In this document: positions 9,373 through 17,363 of the stretch, piece after piece | Layout: each line of letters starts with the position of its first letter | Numbering within the stretch: position 1 is the stretch's first letter | DNA from: Telluribacter roseus | GTDB lineage: Bacteria > Bacteroidota > Bacteroidia > Cytophagales > Spirosomataceae | Assembly (NCBI RefSeq): GCF_017355915.2 | Contig: NZ_JAFEUV020000001.1 | Location: 558,001-622,000, forward strand | Length of the DNA: 64,000 nucleotides | Direction of reading: 5' to 3' | Made by a program: the position numbers and the translations under genes | Notes under the pieces: generated by a model | Databases searched by the model: none | What the model was told of the DNA's origin: nothing | What the model saw: the letters and a program-made list of their open reading frames with translations, nothing else

Positions 9373-9424
9373 GGGGTAGTTGTGTAAGTATGGATGGAGT
9401 ATAGAATGTCCTGTGGAATGAACA

Positions 9425-9467
9425 AAAAGCAGGAGGGGCTTCTACCTCTGGGTAGTAGCCCCTCCTG
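9425..9467 (-). terminator. Terminator hairpin of array copy 5
   Basis: The stem CAGGAGGGGCT/AGCCCCTCCTG (9430-9440 with 9457-9467) has a further inner CTACC/GGTAG stem, followed by a T run on the minus strand. The stem sequence is shared only with copy 6. Confidence 0.83.
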
Positions 9468-9472
9468 TTACC

Positions 9473-10765
9473 TTACTCTTTATACGTAGCCACAAATATG
9501 TCAGTCAGGCCCGCAGAGGTCAGGCTGGTACCCGCTATGGTGGTGGTACCTTCGAAGGTACCCAAGAGGTGGATAATTCCTCCCTCACTTAATATATTTT
9601 CACGGGAAGAATCATTTTGGGGACCTCCTTCCTGTACTATCCATTTAAACGACCCATTTTTATCATATTTGACCAGGAAGATGTCATACCCTCCACGGGA
9701 GGTAAGTGTTTGTCCTTCAATAGTGATGGTGCCACTAAATGTGTCCGTTACGTAGTAGTCACCATTCCTGTTAAAAGTTACCTTAGTATAAGTCGGATGA
9801 CTCCCAACAGGAATACCTTTGTGCCATTCTGCCTCGCCATTGCTGTTAAGCTTTGTAACAACAGCACCGGTTTGTACATAGCTGTTACCAGCTTCATCTA
9901 CTCCAATGTTTCTTGCCTCACCAAATGTTAATGCTTGACGTACTGCTGTAACCCACTGTCGGGTTCCGTCAGGCGCGAATTTTGCAGCAAAGGAGGTTGC
10001 CCCGGTAACATTGATACCGTCAAATGTAGAACCGGAATCTGTAACGCCGGAGACAAATACGTTACCCGCCTGATCCAGGGCTAAACCTAAACCATAATCT
10101 GTCCTGTCCCCTGCTAAGTGCTTAACCCACTGCAAGGTTCCGTCCTTATTTACCTTGAGCAGAAAGCCATCCTCAAAGCCGCCAGGTTTAGCAGACTGTG
10201 GCCTTGAAGCGAATTCGATTCCCCCAAAATCCACTGTTCCCGAAAACCAGCCGGTTATATAGGTGTTTCCGGCACCATCAGTAACTAAGTCAATGGGAAT
10301 CATGATACTTGTGAAGGTGCGATCGCCGGTATTAGCCGTAGTAGCAAGTATCCATCTCAGAGTGCCATCGTTGGTATAGCTGGCAAGGTATACCTCATTC
10401 TCACCGGATTGTCCAAAGTCGGCTTTACTACCCAGGCGCTGCGCGGCTACGTAGACGTTACCACTCGCATCAACGCCAACAAAATGTCCCGCTGGATCGA
10501 GAACTGGTCTTAGATTCTTCCTCCATTGTAGTACTCCACTGCTGGTGTATTTACCAATGAAAGTTCCATCAAGATTTCCTGTCAAAAACAGATTGCCCTG
10601 AGCGTCCCGGGCAATATTGTAAGATTGATCACTTCCTGTTCCTCCGGTTCGCCAGGCTCCAAGTGCCTGAATTGTACCGGATGGGGGAGGTTCAAATACG
10701 TGATCCTGGCAGCCTGATGCTAGAGCCACCGTTAACGAGGTCAGTAGAATGGCTACTTTTTTCAT
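9473..10765 (-). CDS. SBBP beta-propeller lipoprotein, array copy 5
   Basis: This 430-residue lipoprotein has Cys19 (VALASGC) followed by QDHVFEPPPSGT. Seven blades are present with a shortened blade 5 (IGVDEAGNSYVQTGAVVTKL), as in copies 3, 6 and 8. It is very similar to copy 6 along its full length, and a stretch around 9690-9740 recurs almost unchanged around 11080-11130. This is the youngest-looking duplication in the array together with copies 1 and 2. It ends DIFVATYKE with no extra C-terminal domain. Function is unknown. Confidence 0.88.
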   Translation of the reverse strand: MKKVAILLTSLTVALASGCQDHVFEPPPSGTIQALGAWRTGGTGSDQSYNIARDAQGNLFLTGNLDGTFIGKYTSSGVLQWRKNLRPVLDPAGHFVGVDASGNVYVAAQRLGSKADFGQSGENEVYLASYTNDGTLRWILATTANTGDRTFTSIMIPIDLVTDGAGNTYITGWFSGTVDFGGIEFASRPQSAKPGGFEDGFLLKVNKDGTLQWVKHLAGDRTDYGLGLALDQAGNVFVSGVTDSGSTFDGINVTGATSFAAKFAPDGTRQWVTAVRQALTFGEARNIGVDEAGNSYVQTGAVVTKLNSNGEAEWHKGIPVGSHPTYTKVTFNRNGDYYVTDTFSGTITIEGQTLTSRGGYDIFLVKYDKNGSFKWIVQEGGPQNDSSRENILSEGGIIHLLGTFEGTTTIAGTSLTSAGLTDIFVATYKE

Positions 10766-10815
10766 TGTGTAGTTGAGTAAGTGTGAATGGAGTATAGAAT
10801 GTCATGTGGAATGAA

Positions 10816-10860
10816 TAAAAAACAGGAGGGCTACTACCCTGATGTAGAAGCCCTCCTGTT
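10816..10860 (-). terminator. Terminator hairpin of array copy 6
   Basis: A perfect 12-bp stem AACAGGAGGGCT/AGCCCTCCTGTT (10821-10832 with 10849-10860) is followed on the minus strand by a T run. Confidence 0.84.
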
Positions 10861-10863
10861 ACC

Positions 10864-12150
10864 TTACTCCTTATACGTAGCTACAAATATATCGGTCTGT
10901 CCAGCGGAGGTCAGACTGGTACCCGCTATGGTGGTGGTACCTTCGAAGTAACCCAGCAGGTGAATGACGCCTCCTTCACCCAGCACAATTTTCCTTGCCG
11001 TTTCGTTTTGAGGCCCTCCTTCCTGTACTACCCATTTTAAAGAACCATACTTATCATATTTGACCAGAAACACGTCATACCCTCCACGGGAGGTAAGTGT
11101 TTGTCCTTCAATAGTGATGGTGCCACTAAAGGTATCTGTTACATAGTAGTCGCCATCGGTATTAAAAGCTATGTCTTCGTTGGCCTCGTTGAAATAGAAT
11201 GATGCAGAGGGAATTCCTTTGTGCCATTCTGCCTCTCCACCGCTGTTAAGTTTTGTAACGACAGCACCGGTTCCTACATAGCTATTACCGGATGCATCTA
11301 CGCCAATATGTCTTCCATGTCCAAAGCTGGCCTGGCGAACAGCGGTTATCCATTGCCGTGTACCGTCGGGTGTGTACTTAATGGCAAAGGAGGTTGTTCC
11401 GGTAACAGTAATGCCCCCAAACGTAGAGCCTGAATTAGTAAAGCCGGAGACAAATACGTTACCTGCCTGATCCAGGGCTACATCTAAACCTGAATCTGTC
11501 CTGTTCCCTGCTAACTGCCTGACCCACTGCAAGGCACCATCCTTGTTTACCTTGAGCAGAAAGCCATCCTCAAAGCCGCCAATTTTATCAGCCTGAGCTC
11601 TTGAAGTAAGTTCGATTCCGCCAAAATCGACAGTTTCTGAAAACCAGCCGGTCATATAAGTATTGCCAGCATCATCAGCAATAAAGCCAAGGGGATGCAA
11701 AGAGCCTTTGCCCGTATTAGCGGAAGTAGAAAGTATCCACCGGAGGGTGCCATCGTTGGTGTAGCTGGCAAGATATACCTCATCCACACCGGATTGTCCA
11801 AAGTCGGCTCTACTACCCAGGCCACGTCCGGCTACGTAAATGTTTCCACTTGCATCAAGAGCTATAAGTTGCCCAGAGGGGTCCACAACCCTTTTTAATT
11901 CATTCCTCCACTGCTGGCTTCCACTGCTATTGTATTTGGCCACAAAGGGCACGGTCTGCCTACCGGTAAGGTAAAGGTACCCCTGTGAGTCGCGAGCCAT
12001 ATAGTTGGGAATATCAGACTCTGTACTTCCCGTTCTCCAGGCTCCTAGTGTCTGAAGGGTACCGGATGGGGGAGGCTCAAAAACGTGATCCTGACAACCT
12101 GTCAAAAAGGCTATGAGTAGTGAGGTTAGTAAGATTGCAGTTTTTTTCAT
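10864..12150 (-). CDS. SBBP beta-propeller lipoprotein, array copy 6
   Basis: The start was set at the ATG at 12150 because it gives the standard signal peptide MKKTAILLTSLLIAFLTGC (Cys19), aligned with the other seven copies. The frame extends 17 codons further upstream (12201), but that extension is polar and unrelated. The product is 428 residues, with QDHVFEPPPSGT after the Cys, seven blades and a short blade 5. It is near-identical in plan to copy 5, differing mainly in blade 1 and the segment before blade 6. It is an envelope lipoprotein of unknown function. Confidence 0.87.
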   Translation of the reverse strand: MKKTAILLTSLLIAFLTGCQDHVFEPPPSGTLQTLGAWRTGSTESDIPNYMARDSQGYLYLTGRQTVPFVAKYNSSGSQQWRNELKRVVDPSGQLIALDASGNIYVAGRGLGSRADFGQSGVDEVYLASYTNDGTLRWILSTSANTGKGSLHPLGFIADDAGNTYMTGWFSETVDFGGIELTSRAQADKIGGFEDGFLLKVNKDGALQWVRQLAGNRTDSGLDVALDQAGNVFVSGFTNSGSTFGGITVTGTTSFAIKYTPDGTRQWITAVRQASFGHGRHIGVDASGNSYVGTGAVVTKLNSGGEAEWHKGIPSASFYFNEANEDIAFNTDGDYYVTDTFSGTITIEGQTLTSRGGYDVFLVKYDKYGSLKWVVQEGGPQNETARKIVLGEGGVIHLLGYFEGTTTIAGTSLTSAGQTDIFVATYKE

Positions 12151-12220
12151 AATGTAATTGAATAGGTATGAATAAATTATTGGACTAGGACGCCTCATCA
12201 AGTACTATTGGGCATAACAG

Positions 12221-12263
12221 AAAAAGCCCGGCAGCTACTGGTTGGAATAGCTGCCGGACTTTT
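12221..12263 (-). terminator. Terminator hairpin of array copy 7
   Basis: The stem CCGGCAGCTA/TAGCTGCCGG (12228-12237 with 12248-12257) extends across one mismatch into AAAG/CTTT. A T run follows on the minus strand. The core is identical to that after copy 3. Confidence 0.82.
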
Positions 12264-12268
12264 CTGTA

Positions 12269-13645
12269 TTACTTGAATTTAGCTACAAATACATCAATAT
12301 CACCGCTGGATGTAAGGGTAGTGGTACCAAAAGTAGCGGTGCCTGGAAAGTATCCTGTTGTGTACGCCGTACCCTGCTCATCTACGGCAATGCCAAGTCC
12401 GACGTCGTCACCAGGACCTCCGGCACTTCGGGCCCAGTACAGATTTCCATTGTTGTCAAACTTTACTACAATGATATCGTCATCACCATAATGAACTATG
12501 TCTATATCAACACTTACCAATCCTGAGCTCGTTCTTTTGCCGATTCCGATTTGTGAACCATGAGTTCTACCTATCACATATACATTTCCATTTTTATCTA
12601 CGGCTATATCTGCTCCATATTCTGTTCCACCCATTCTGCCTATGAACCCGGACCATTGTATTTCACCGGTAGTAGTATATTTAGCAATATGTATATCTGG
12701 AGTGAACGCACCTATGTAAATTGTTCCCGTGACATAGACATTCCCACTTCCATCTACTGCGATTCCGGACCCGAAACTACCCATACCACTTTCCTGCCGG
12801 ACCCAGAGAGCCTCACCGGCGCTGTTGTATTTAACAACGAATAAATTAGAATCAGTAGCTCTGGAATGTGCTACTGCGGTAAGTGTAAATGCGCCAAAGG
12901 TAGCAGTTCCTGTGAAGGACCCTATTATATATGCGTTACCGTTTTCATCTACGGCAATATCACTTACACCATCTGAATCTGTTCCTCCTGCCTGCTGGGC
13001 CCATAGTATATCCCCATTGCTGTTGTATTTAGCTATAAATACATCGTTGCTACCTCGGGAGGTAAGGGTGGTAGTGCCAAAAGTGGCGGTACTCTGAAAG
13101 CTACCGGTGACATAGGGGTTCCCGCCTCTATCTAAGGCAATACCATATCCAGAGTCAAAGTTTGTGCCGCCAGCATTCCTTGCCCATTGTACCTCTCCGT
13201 TGGTGCTGTACTTACTAATGAATATATCCCGTTCTCCGGTAGAGGTAAGCGAAAGGGTACCAAAGGTGGCGGTACCTGAGATGTACCCTGTGATGTAGAA
13301 ATTACCCTGTTCATCTAACGTAATACCATACCCCTGGTCAGCGAGAGGCCCTCCGGCTTGTTTAGCCCATAATACATCCCCTTTATTGTTGTACTTGACG
13401 ATGAATATGTCTGATATGCCATTGGAGATGAGAGTAGTAGAGCCAAAGGTAGCAGTGCCGGTAAAACCTCCTGTGACATATACGTTGCCGCTCTGATCTA
13501 CAGCAATATCTTGTCCTGAATCTCCGGCGGGACCTCCCGCCCGCCAAGCCATGACGTCTTCGGGATGAGGTTCGAGATTGTGATCCTGACAGCCTGATAC
13601 AAAGGCCATAAGTAGTGAGGTCAGTAGAATTATGACTTTTTTCAT
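12269..13645 (-). CDS. SBBP beta-propeller lipoprotein, array copy 7
   Basis: This 458-residue lipoprotein has Cys19 (LLMAFVSGC) and QDHNLEPHPEDVMAW. There are seven blades, with the same extended blade 6 as copy 4 (segment VDIDIVHYGDDDIIVVKF), so it belongs to the copy 4/7 sublineage. Blades 1-4 are close to the SBBP consensus (GTATFGTTTLTS, DIFIxKYN, GxVxWAxxAGG). It ends VFVAKFK at the final strand. Envelope-anchored, function unknown. The region upstream (13646-13731) has a near -7 match on the minus strand (TATGTCTG), but nothing convincing. Confidence 0.88.
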   Translation of the reverse strand: MKKVIILLTSLLMAFVSGCQDHNLEPHPEDVMAWRAGGPAGDSGQDIAVDQSGNVYVTGGFTGTATFGSTTLISNGISDIFIVKYNNKGDVLWAKQAGGPLADQGYGITLDEQGNFYITGYISGTATFGTLSLTSTGERDIFISKYSTNGEVQWARNAGGTNFDSGYGIALDRGGNPYVTGSFQSTATFGTTTLTSRGSNDVFIAKYNSNGDILWAQQAGGTDSDGVSDIAVDENGNAYIIGSFTGTATFGAFTLTAVAHSRATDSNLFVVKYNSAGEALWVRQESGMGSFGSGIAVDGSGNVYVTGTIYIGAFTPDIHIAKYTTTGEIQWSGFIGRMGGTEYGADIAVDKNGNVYVIGRTHGSQIGIGKRTSSGLVSVDIDIVHYGDDDIIVVKFDNNGNLYWARSAGGPGDDVGLGIAVDEQGTAYTTGYFPGTATFGTTTLTSSGDIDVFVAKFK

Positions 13646-13731
13646 GGGGGAATAGGTATAGATGGATAAAGAGTAGAACCTAGTATAAACCAGACATACA
13701 ATTGCATCAGTAGTAGTGTGTATAAGCCGAA

Positions 13732-13773
13732 AAGCGATAAGGCTACTGCCAATGGATAGCGACCTTATCGCTT
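13732..13773 (-). terminator. Terminator hairpin of array copy 8
   Basis: An 11-bp perfect stem AAGCGATAAGG/CCTTATCGCTT (13732-13742 with 13763-13773) directly follows the copy-8 stop codon. The stem sequence is unrelated to the other array hairpins, and the T run on the minus strand is weak. Confidence 0.7.
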
Positions 13774-13780
13774 CTGAGTA

Positions 13781-15109
13781 TTACTGATCATACCTGACAA
13801 TGAAGATCTCAGAGTTTCCTGCCGAGCTGAGAGAGGTGCCGGCTAAGGTAGTAGTACTATTGAAAGTGCCCGTTACGTATAGCTCCCCACGGGCTCCCGG
13901 ATCAACACGGATCCCGTAGTCGTTCTGACGGCCTCCTTCCCGCTTCATCCAGACCAGACCCCCACTCCGGTTGAGTTTAGCCAGAAATACATCCGTTCCT
14001 CCGCTGGAAGTCAGGGTAAGGCCTTCCACGTTCAGGGTACCTTCGAAGCTTCCTGTTATATACACACCCCCATCAGCACTGGCAGCGATATCGTAGATGG
14101 AGGCATTGCCAAGCTGCCTGTTCCACTGGACTACCCCACTGCTGTTGAGCCAGGAAATTACATTGCCCGATTTGACAAAGCTGTTACCAGCCTCATCTAC
14201 CGTAATTTTATCCCCACGCGCGGGCGAGTTTCGTCGTACGCCTGTGGCCCATTGCAATGTACCATCGGTCGCAAACTTGGTGGCGTATGAATCATTTGAA
14301 AAGTAGAACTGGATATCGCCAAAGCGGGCAGGGTGGGAAGTGGAGTAGCCGGAGGCATATACATTACCGGCCTTATCTACCGCTACGCTATTGCCAACAT
14401 CTATCTGAGCACCGCCTACCTTTCTAACCCACAGAAATACGCCATCGGTATTTAGCTTGGCTATAAAGGCATCTTCACGTCCGCCGATTTTGATTTCACT
14501 GGAAGTGGCCGTAAGAGGTATGTCGCCAAACAGTACTGTTCCTTCAAACAAACCCGTCAGATATACAAAGCCACTTTCATCTGCTTCAATACCAAAGGCA
14601 GGGCTTGCATTGAACACAGAATGGGGGGAGCTTACCTGCCGTACCCAAAGGACATCTCCGCTGCTAGTGTACTTTACGAGGTAGAAACCCTCACCTGTCA
14701 GTGTAGTTCCGTCAAAAGTCGCAGAGCCGTTGAACCCGCCTGTTGCATATAAGTTGCCGTTTCCATCAACTGCAACGCCAAAAATATTGGCAGACCTGTT
14801 AGATTCCACCATTCGAACCCACTGGGCTTCGCCGGTAGCGTTGTACTTAGCAATAAACGTGTGTGTTTCCTGATCAGGTTTTGTGATGGTGATGTGACCA
14901 AAGTGTGCGGTCCCACGGAAGGTCCCGCTTATAAAAGAATTTCCGTTTCTGTCTACGGCGAAATCCTGAATGGAGGAGTTAGGCCCTCCGGCTTTCCATG
15001 CCAGGCCGTTACTGGGGGGATCATTGGGGGAAGGTTCCAGATTATGGTCCTGACAAGCAATCAAAACTACTAGTAACGAAGAGACCAGTAGAATAGCGAC
15101 TTTCTTCAT
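13781..15109 (-). CDS. SBBP beta-propeller lipoprotein, array copy 8 (first transcribed)
   Basis: This 442-residue lipoprotein has the most divergent signal peptide (MKKVAILLVSSLLVVLIAC) but still Cys19 followed by QDHNLEPSPNDPP. Seven blades are visible, with the short blade 5 (ITVDEAGNSFVKSGNVISWL) of the copy 3/5/6 lineage. Sampled GC is about 55%, much closer to the flanking chromosome than copies 1 and 2. As the promoter-proximal gene it may represent the oldest member. Upstream lies 505 bases rich in inverted repeats but without a clear TAnnTTTG box on this strand. Function is unknown. Confidence 0.87.
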   Translation of the reverse strand: MKKVAILLVSSLLVVLIACQDHNLEPSPNDPPSNGLAWKAGGPNSSIQDFAVDRNGNSFISGTFRGTAHFGHITITKPDQETHTFIAKYNATGEAQWVRMVESNRSANIFGVAVDGNGNLYATGGFNGSATFDGTTLTGEGFYLVKYTSSGDVLWVRQVSSPHSVFNASPAFGIEADESGFVYLTGLFEGTVLFGDIPLTATSSEIKIGGREDAFIAKLNTDGVFLWVRKVGGAQIDVGNSVAVDKAGNVYASGYSTSHPARFGDIQFYFSNDSYATKFATDGTLQWATGVRRNSPARGDKITVDEAGNSFVKSGNVISWLNSSGVVQWNRQLGNASIYDIAASADGGVYITGSFEGTLNVEGLTLTSSGGTDVFLAKLNRSGGLVWMKREGGRQNDYGIRVDPGARGELYVTGTFNSTTTLAGTSLSSAGNSEIFIVRYDQ

Positions 15110-15183
15110 AGAGGTGTAGTTATATTTAAAAGTTGATTATAGATCTAGTGTTTATGATTTGCTGAGCTAATTAGCAATTGAAG

Positions 15184-15248
15184 CAGAAAGCTCTGACACA
15201 GACTTTCTGGTACAAGTACCACCTAAGAACCAGCTCGATCATATCGAG
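15184..15248. repeat. Cluster of three inverted repeats upstream of the propeller array
   Basis: Three hairpins lie in 65 bases: CAGAAAG/CTTTCTG (15184-15190 with 15203-15209), GGTAC-AA-GTACC (15209-15220) and CTCGAT-cat-ATCGAG (15234-15248). They lie 75-140 bases before the first array gene, so they could form a structured 5' leader or protein-binding sites. None is followed by a T run on either strand. Confidence 0.5.
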
Positions 15249-15306
15249 ACCTGCCTGATCGGCCTTAGAGGTAAAGGAGTAGATAGAGGAGGGGCACGTT
15301 AATAGT

Positions 15307-15340
15307 CTAACCGCTGTACCTGTTTTAGTCCGGCGGTTAG
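15307..15340. repeat. Inverted repeat (10-bp stem) in the array's upstream region
   Basis: CTAACCGCTG (15307-15316) pairs with CGGCGGTTAG (15331-15340) with one G-T pair and a 14-base loop. There is no T run on either side, so it is a regulatory or operator candidate rather than a terminator. The rest of 15110-15532 is AT-rich with no gene I can support. Confidence 0.45.
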
Positions 15341-15532
15341 GCTAGTTGACTGTAAATAACCCAATTAATTCAATGAGGAACAAAAAATGCATAATAAGTT
15401 TTTACTAATTTTATCTTACGGTACTAAGGTTACATTTTATTGCCACTGACTGATAGTCAATGATTTGCTTGCGAAAAGCCTTTGGCAGTACCAGGAGTAC
15501 CCGCTGTCCCTTCTTTTAGTAGTGTAGGGCTG

Positions 15533-15560
15533 TTGTAATTGCTAACAACGTGTATATTTG
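15533..15560 (+). promoter_or_regulatory. Bacteroidota promoter of the nucleoside hydrolase gene
   Basis: TTG at 15533-15535 (the -33 box core) lies 17 bases before TATATTTG at 15553-15560, an exact TAnnTTTG. The spacing is within the known 17-23 range. The ATG is at 15615, giving a leader of about 45-50 bases. Confidence 0.7.
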
Positions 15561-15614
15561 ACGCATTATCTCCTGATCATAGGGGATCTTTACCTTTAAG
15601 CGATAAGTATACAT

Positions 15615-16640
15615 ATGACAAGATGCTACTCCTGCCTGATGGGCCTGGTTTTACTGCTTGCTCTGCCCTTCACCACGCTGGGGCAGCAGGCGGGTATGGA
15701 AAATGCGGTTACTCCCCGGATGCGGGTGATTATTGACAATGATTTCAGTGGTGATCCGGACGGATTGTTCCAGTTGGCGCACCTGTTGCTATCCCCGTCG
15801 GTGGAGGTAAGGGCCATCGTGGGTTCGCACCTGAGAGTAGGGGATGGATTTGACCCTTCCAAAGTCCAGGCCGACAATGCGGCCAAAAAAGCCAGAGAAC
15901 TGGTACAGCTAATGGGTGGTAAAAGTAACATCCCCATTATAGCCGGATCAAATACAGCCATGCCCAACGACAGTACTCCCGTAAAAAGTGAGGCAGTCAA
16001 CTTCATTATAAAAGAAGCCTTACGGACTGATACCAAACAGCCACTGTATGTACTGTGCGGAGCCGGACTTACCGAGATAGCATCGGCTCTGCTGACTTCG
16101 CCCCAGATTGCCGGCAAGCTGACGGTGGTCTGGATTGGCGGGCCGGAGTACAGCGATCTGGCCTTTCCTCCCCCTAATTATTCAAGTCCTGAGTACAATC
16201 TGAACATCGACATACCGGCGGCCCGGGCGGTATTTAACCGTTCGGCGGTGCCGGTGTGGCAGGTACCCCGCAATGCCTACCGGCAGGCTCTGCTGCCCTA
16301 TTCGCAGCTCTTACTAAAGGTAAAGCCGCACGGTAAGGTAGGTAGTTACCTGACGGAAGTAATCGAAGGCCTGATGACCCGACTGTCGAAGTATGGCCTG
16401 AACATTGGCGAAACGTACGTTATGGGTGATAGCCCGCTGGTGTTGCTGACGGCGCTACAGTCATCCTTTGAGGCCGATCCGTCGTCCAGTGAGTATGTAG
16501 TCCGGATGTCCCCCCGGATCAACCAACAGGGAGCCTATGAACATAATCACCAGGGACGGCCCATCCGGGTATACACCCGTCTGGACATTAATCTCATGTT
16601 CAACGACTTTTTTGCCAAGCTGGAGCTGATGAACAGGTAG
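15615..16640 (+). CDS. Secreted nucleoside hydrolase (IUNH family)
   Basis: This 341-residue protein has a cleavable signal peptide (hydrophobic core LMGLVLLLALPFTTLG, cleavage near GQQ), so it is predicted to be periplasmic. The calcium-binding N-terminal signature appears as IIDNDFSGDPDG where the family norm is DTDxGxDD; the first three acidic positions are kept while the last is Pro-Asp. AGLTEIASAL and VWIGGPEY follow in expected order. The enzyme would split ribonucleosides into base and ribose for scavenging. It has its own promoter and no partner gene. The C-terminal active-site His is less clear, so substrate preference is not predictable. Confidence 0.85.
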   Translation: MTRCYSCLMGLVLLLALPFTTLGQQAGMENAVTPRMRVIIDNDFSGDPDGLFQLAHLLLSPSVEVRAIVGSHLRVGDGFDPSKVQADNAAKKARELVQLMGGKSNIPIIAGSNTAMPNDSTPVKSEAVNFIIKEALRTDTKQPLYVLCGAGLTEIASALLTSPQIAGKLTVVWIGGPEYSDLAFPPPNYSSPEYNLNIDIPAARAVFNRSAVPVWQVPRNAYRQALLPYSQLLLKVKPHGKVGSYLTEVIEGLMTRLSKYGLNIGETYVMGDSPLVLLTALQSSFEADPSSSEYVVRMSPRINQQGAYEHNHQGRPIRVYTRLDINLMFNDFFAKLELMNR

Positions 16641-16834
16641 GGGGGAGACTGATACTATGGATTAAACGAAGGTTGATAGCCTAATATACAAGGATAGGGA
16701 TATTGCCTTGTGCAGCTAAGCCATGTACATCTGAAACGATTTAGCCAATATCAGGTTCAAAAAGCTGGTAGGGCTTTGTTTAAATGGAGGAAGACGTATA
16801 TACTTGTGGAAACATTCCACCTCTATTCCACTTC

Positions 16835-17227
16835 ATGAAAAAGTTACTACTCCTGCTTGCCCCTGTGCTGGCTCTATTTTCCCTGTCCGGTTGTGCTACT
16901 CTTTTTTCCGGAACTACTCAGGTAGTTCGTATTGAATCCAGCCCTCCGGGAGCCCTGGTAGAGATTAACGGCGTTTCGCACGGTACTACCCCTGCTGCCG
17001 TTCCAATGAAGAAAAACCTGAGCCAACCTTCGGTGGTCCTGACCAAAGAGGGGTATCAGTCCAAAGTATTTTCCCCCTCGTCGACCTTTGATGTAGTGAG
17101 TATTCTCAACATATTTTTCTGGCCGGGATTTGCTATCGATGCAGTAACCGGGGCAATGATGAAATACGATCAACTGCTTTATAAGGTAACGCTGGAGCCT
17201 AGCCCTAAGGCGTCTGCGTCCAATTAA
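16835..17227 (+). CDS. PEGA-domain lipoprotein
   Basis: The ATG at 16835 is preferred over the in-frame ATG at 16784 because it begins directly with a lipoprotein signal (MKKLLLLLAPVLALFSLSGC, Cys20). The mature part opens with a beta-sandwich PEGA motif (IESSPPGALVEINGVSHGTT and TPAAVPM). A hydrophobic segment (SILNIFFWPGFAIDAVTGAM) that may lie on or in the membrane follows. The product is 130 residues, anchored in the envelope. PEGA domains usually pack against surface-layer or other envelope proteins; the specific role is unknown. A strong terminator follows. The 194 bases before it (16641-16834) show nothing convincing. Confidence 0.75.
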   Translation: MKKLLLLLAPVLALFSLSGCATLFSGTTQVVRIESSPPGALVEINGVSHGTTPAAVPMKKNLSQPSVVLTKEGYQSKVFSPSSTFDVVSILNIFFWPGFAIDAVTGAMMKYDQLLYKVTLEPSPKASASN

Positions 17228-17252
17228 CCTTTTGGCTGATAAGATATATCAG

Positions 17253-17288
17253 GAGGTACCAGCTGTTATAAGTTGGTACCTCTTTTTT
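17253..17288 (+). terminator. Terminator of the PEGA lipoprotein gene
   Basis: GAGGTACCA (17253-17261) pairs perfectly with TGGTACCTC (17274-17282), followed by six T residues. Confidence 0.9.
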
Positions 17289-17363
17289 GTTAGGGGCAAA
17301 CAGGCAGGGGAAACACAGGTGCAACAAAAAAGCCCAAACACTTTCGTATTTGAGCTTTTCAAG

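Larger units (their letters stand above)
3577..15109 (-). repeat. Tandem array of eight paralogous propeller-lipoprotein genes
   Basis: Eight head-to-tail units of about 1.3-1.5 kb each consist of a short conserved leader (plus-strand TAGTTGTGTA just before most start codons), a lipoprotein gene with seven SBBP blades, and a terminator-like hairpin. In transcription order the two lineages alternate: short-blade-5 type (copy 8), long type (7), short (6, 5), long (4), short (3), long (2, 1). This suggests repeated amplification of an ancestral short-long pair plus local duplications. The units are diverged, so this is an old and still-changing family rather than an assembly artefact. Confidence 0.85.

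Noticed and set aside
3577-15109. CRISPR or DNA satellite explanation for the repeated region
   Set aside because: Repeats are protein-level blades of about 60 residues in intact genes, not short identical DNA repeats with spacers.
3577-15109. Type IX secretion cargo with C-terminal sorting domains
   Set aside because: All eight proteins end directly on the last propeller strand; signals are lipoprotein type, so no sorting domain is present.
15307-15340. Terminator of the array's upstream neighbour
   Set aside because: No T run on either strand and no gene ends nearby.
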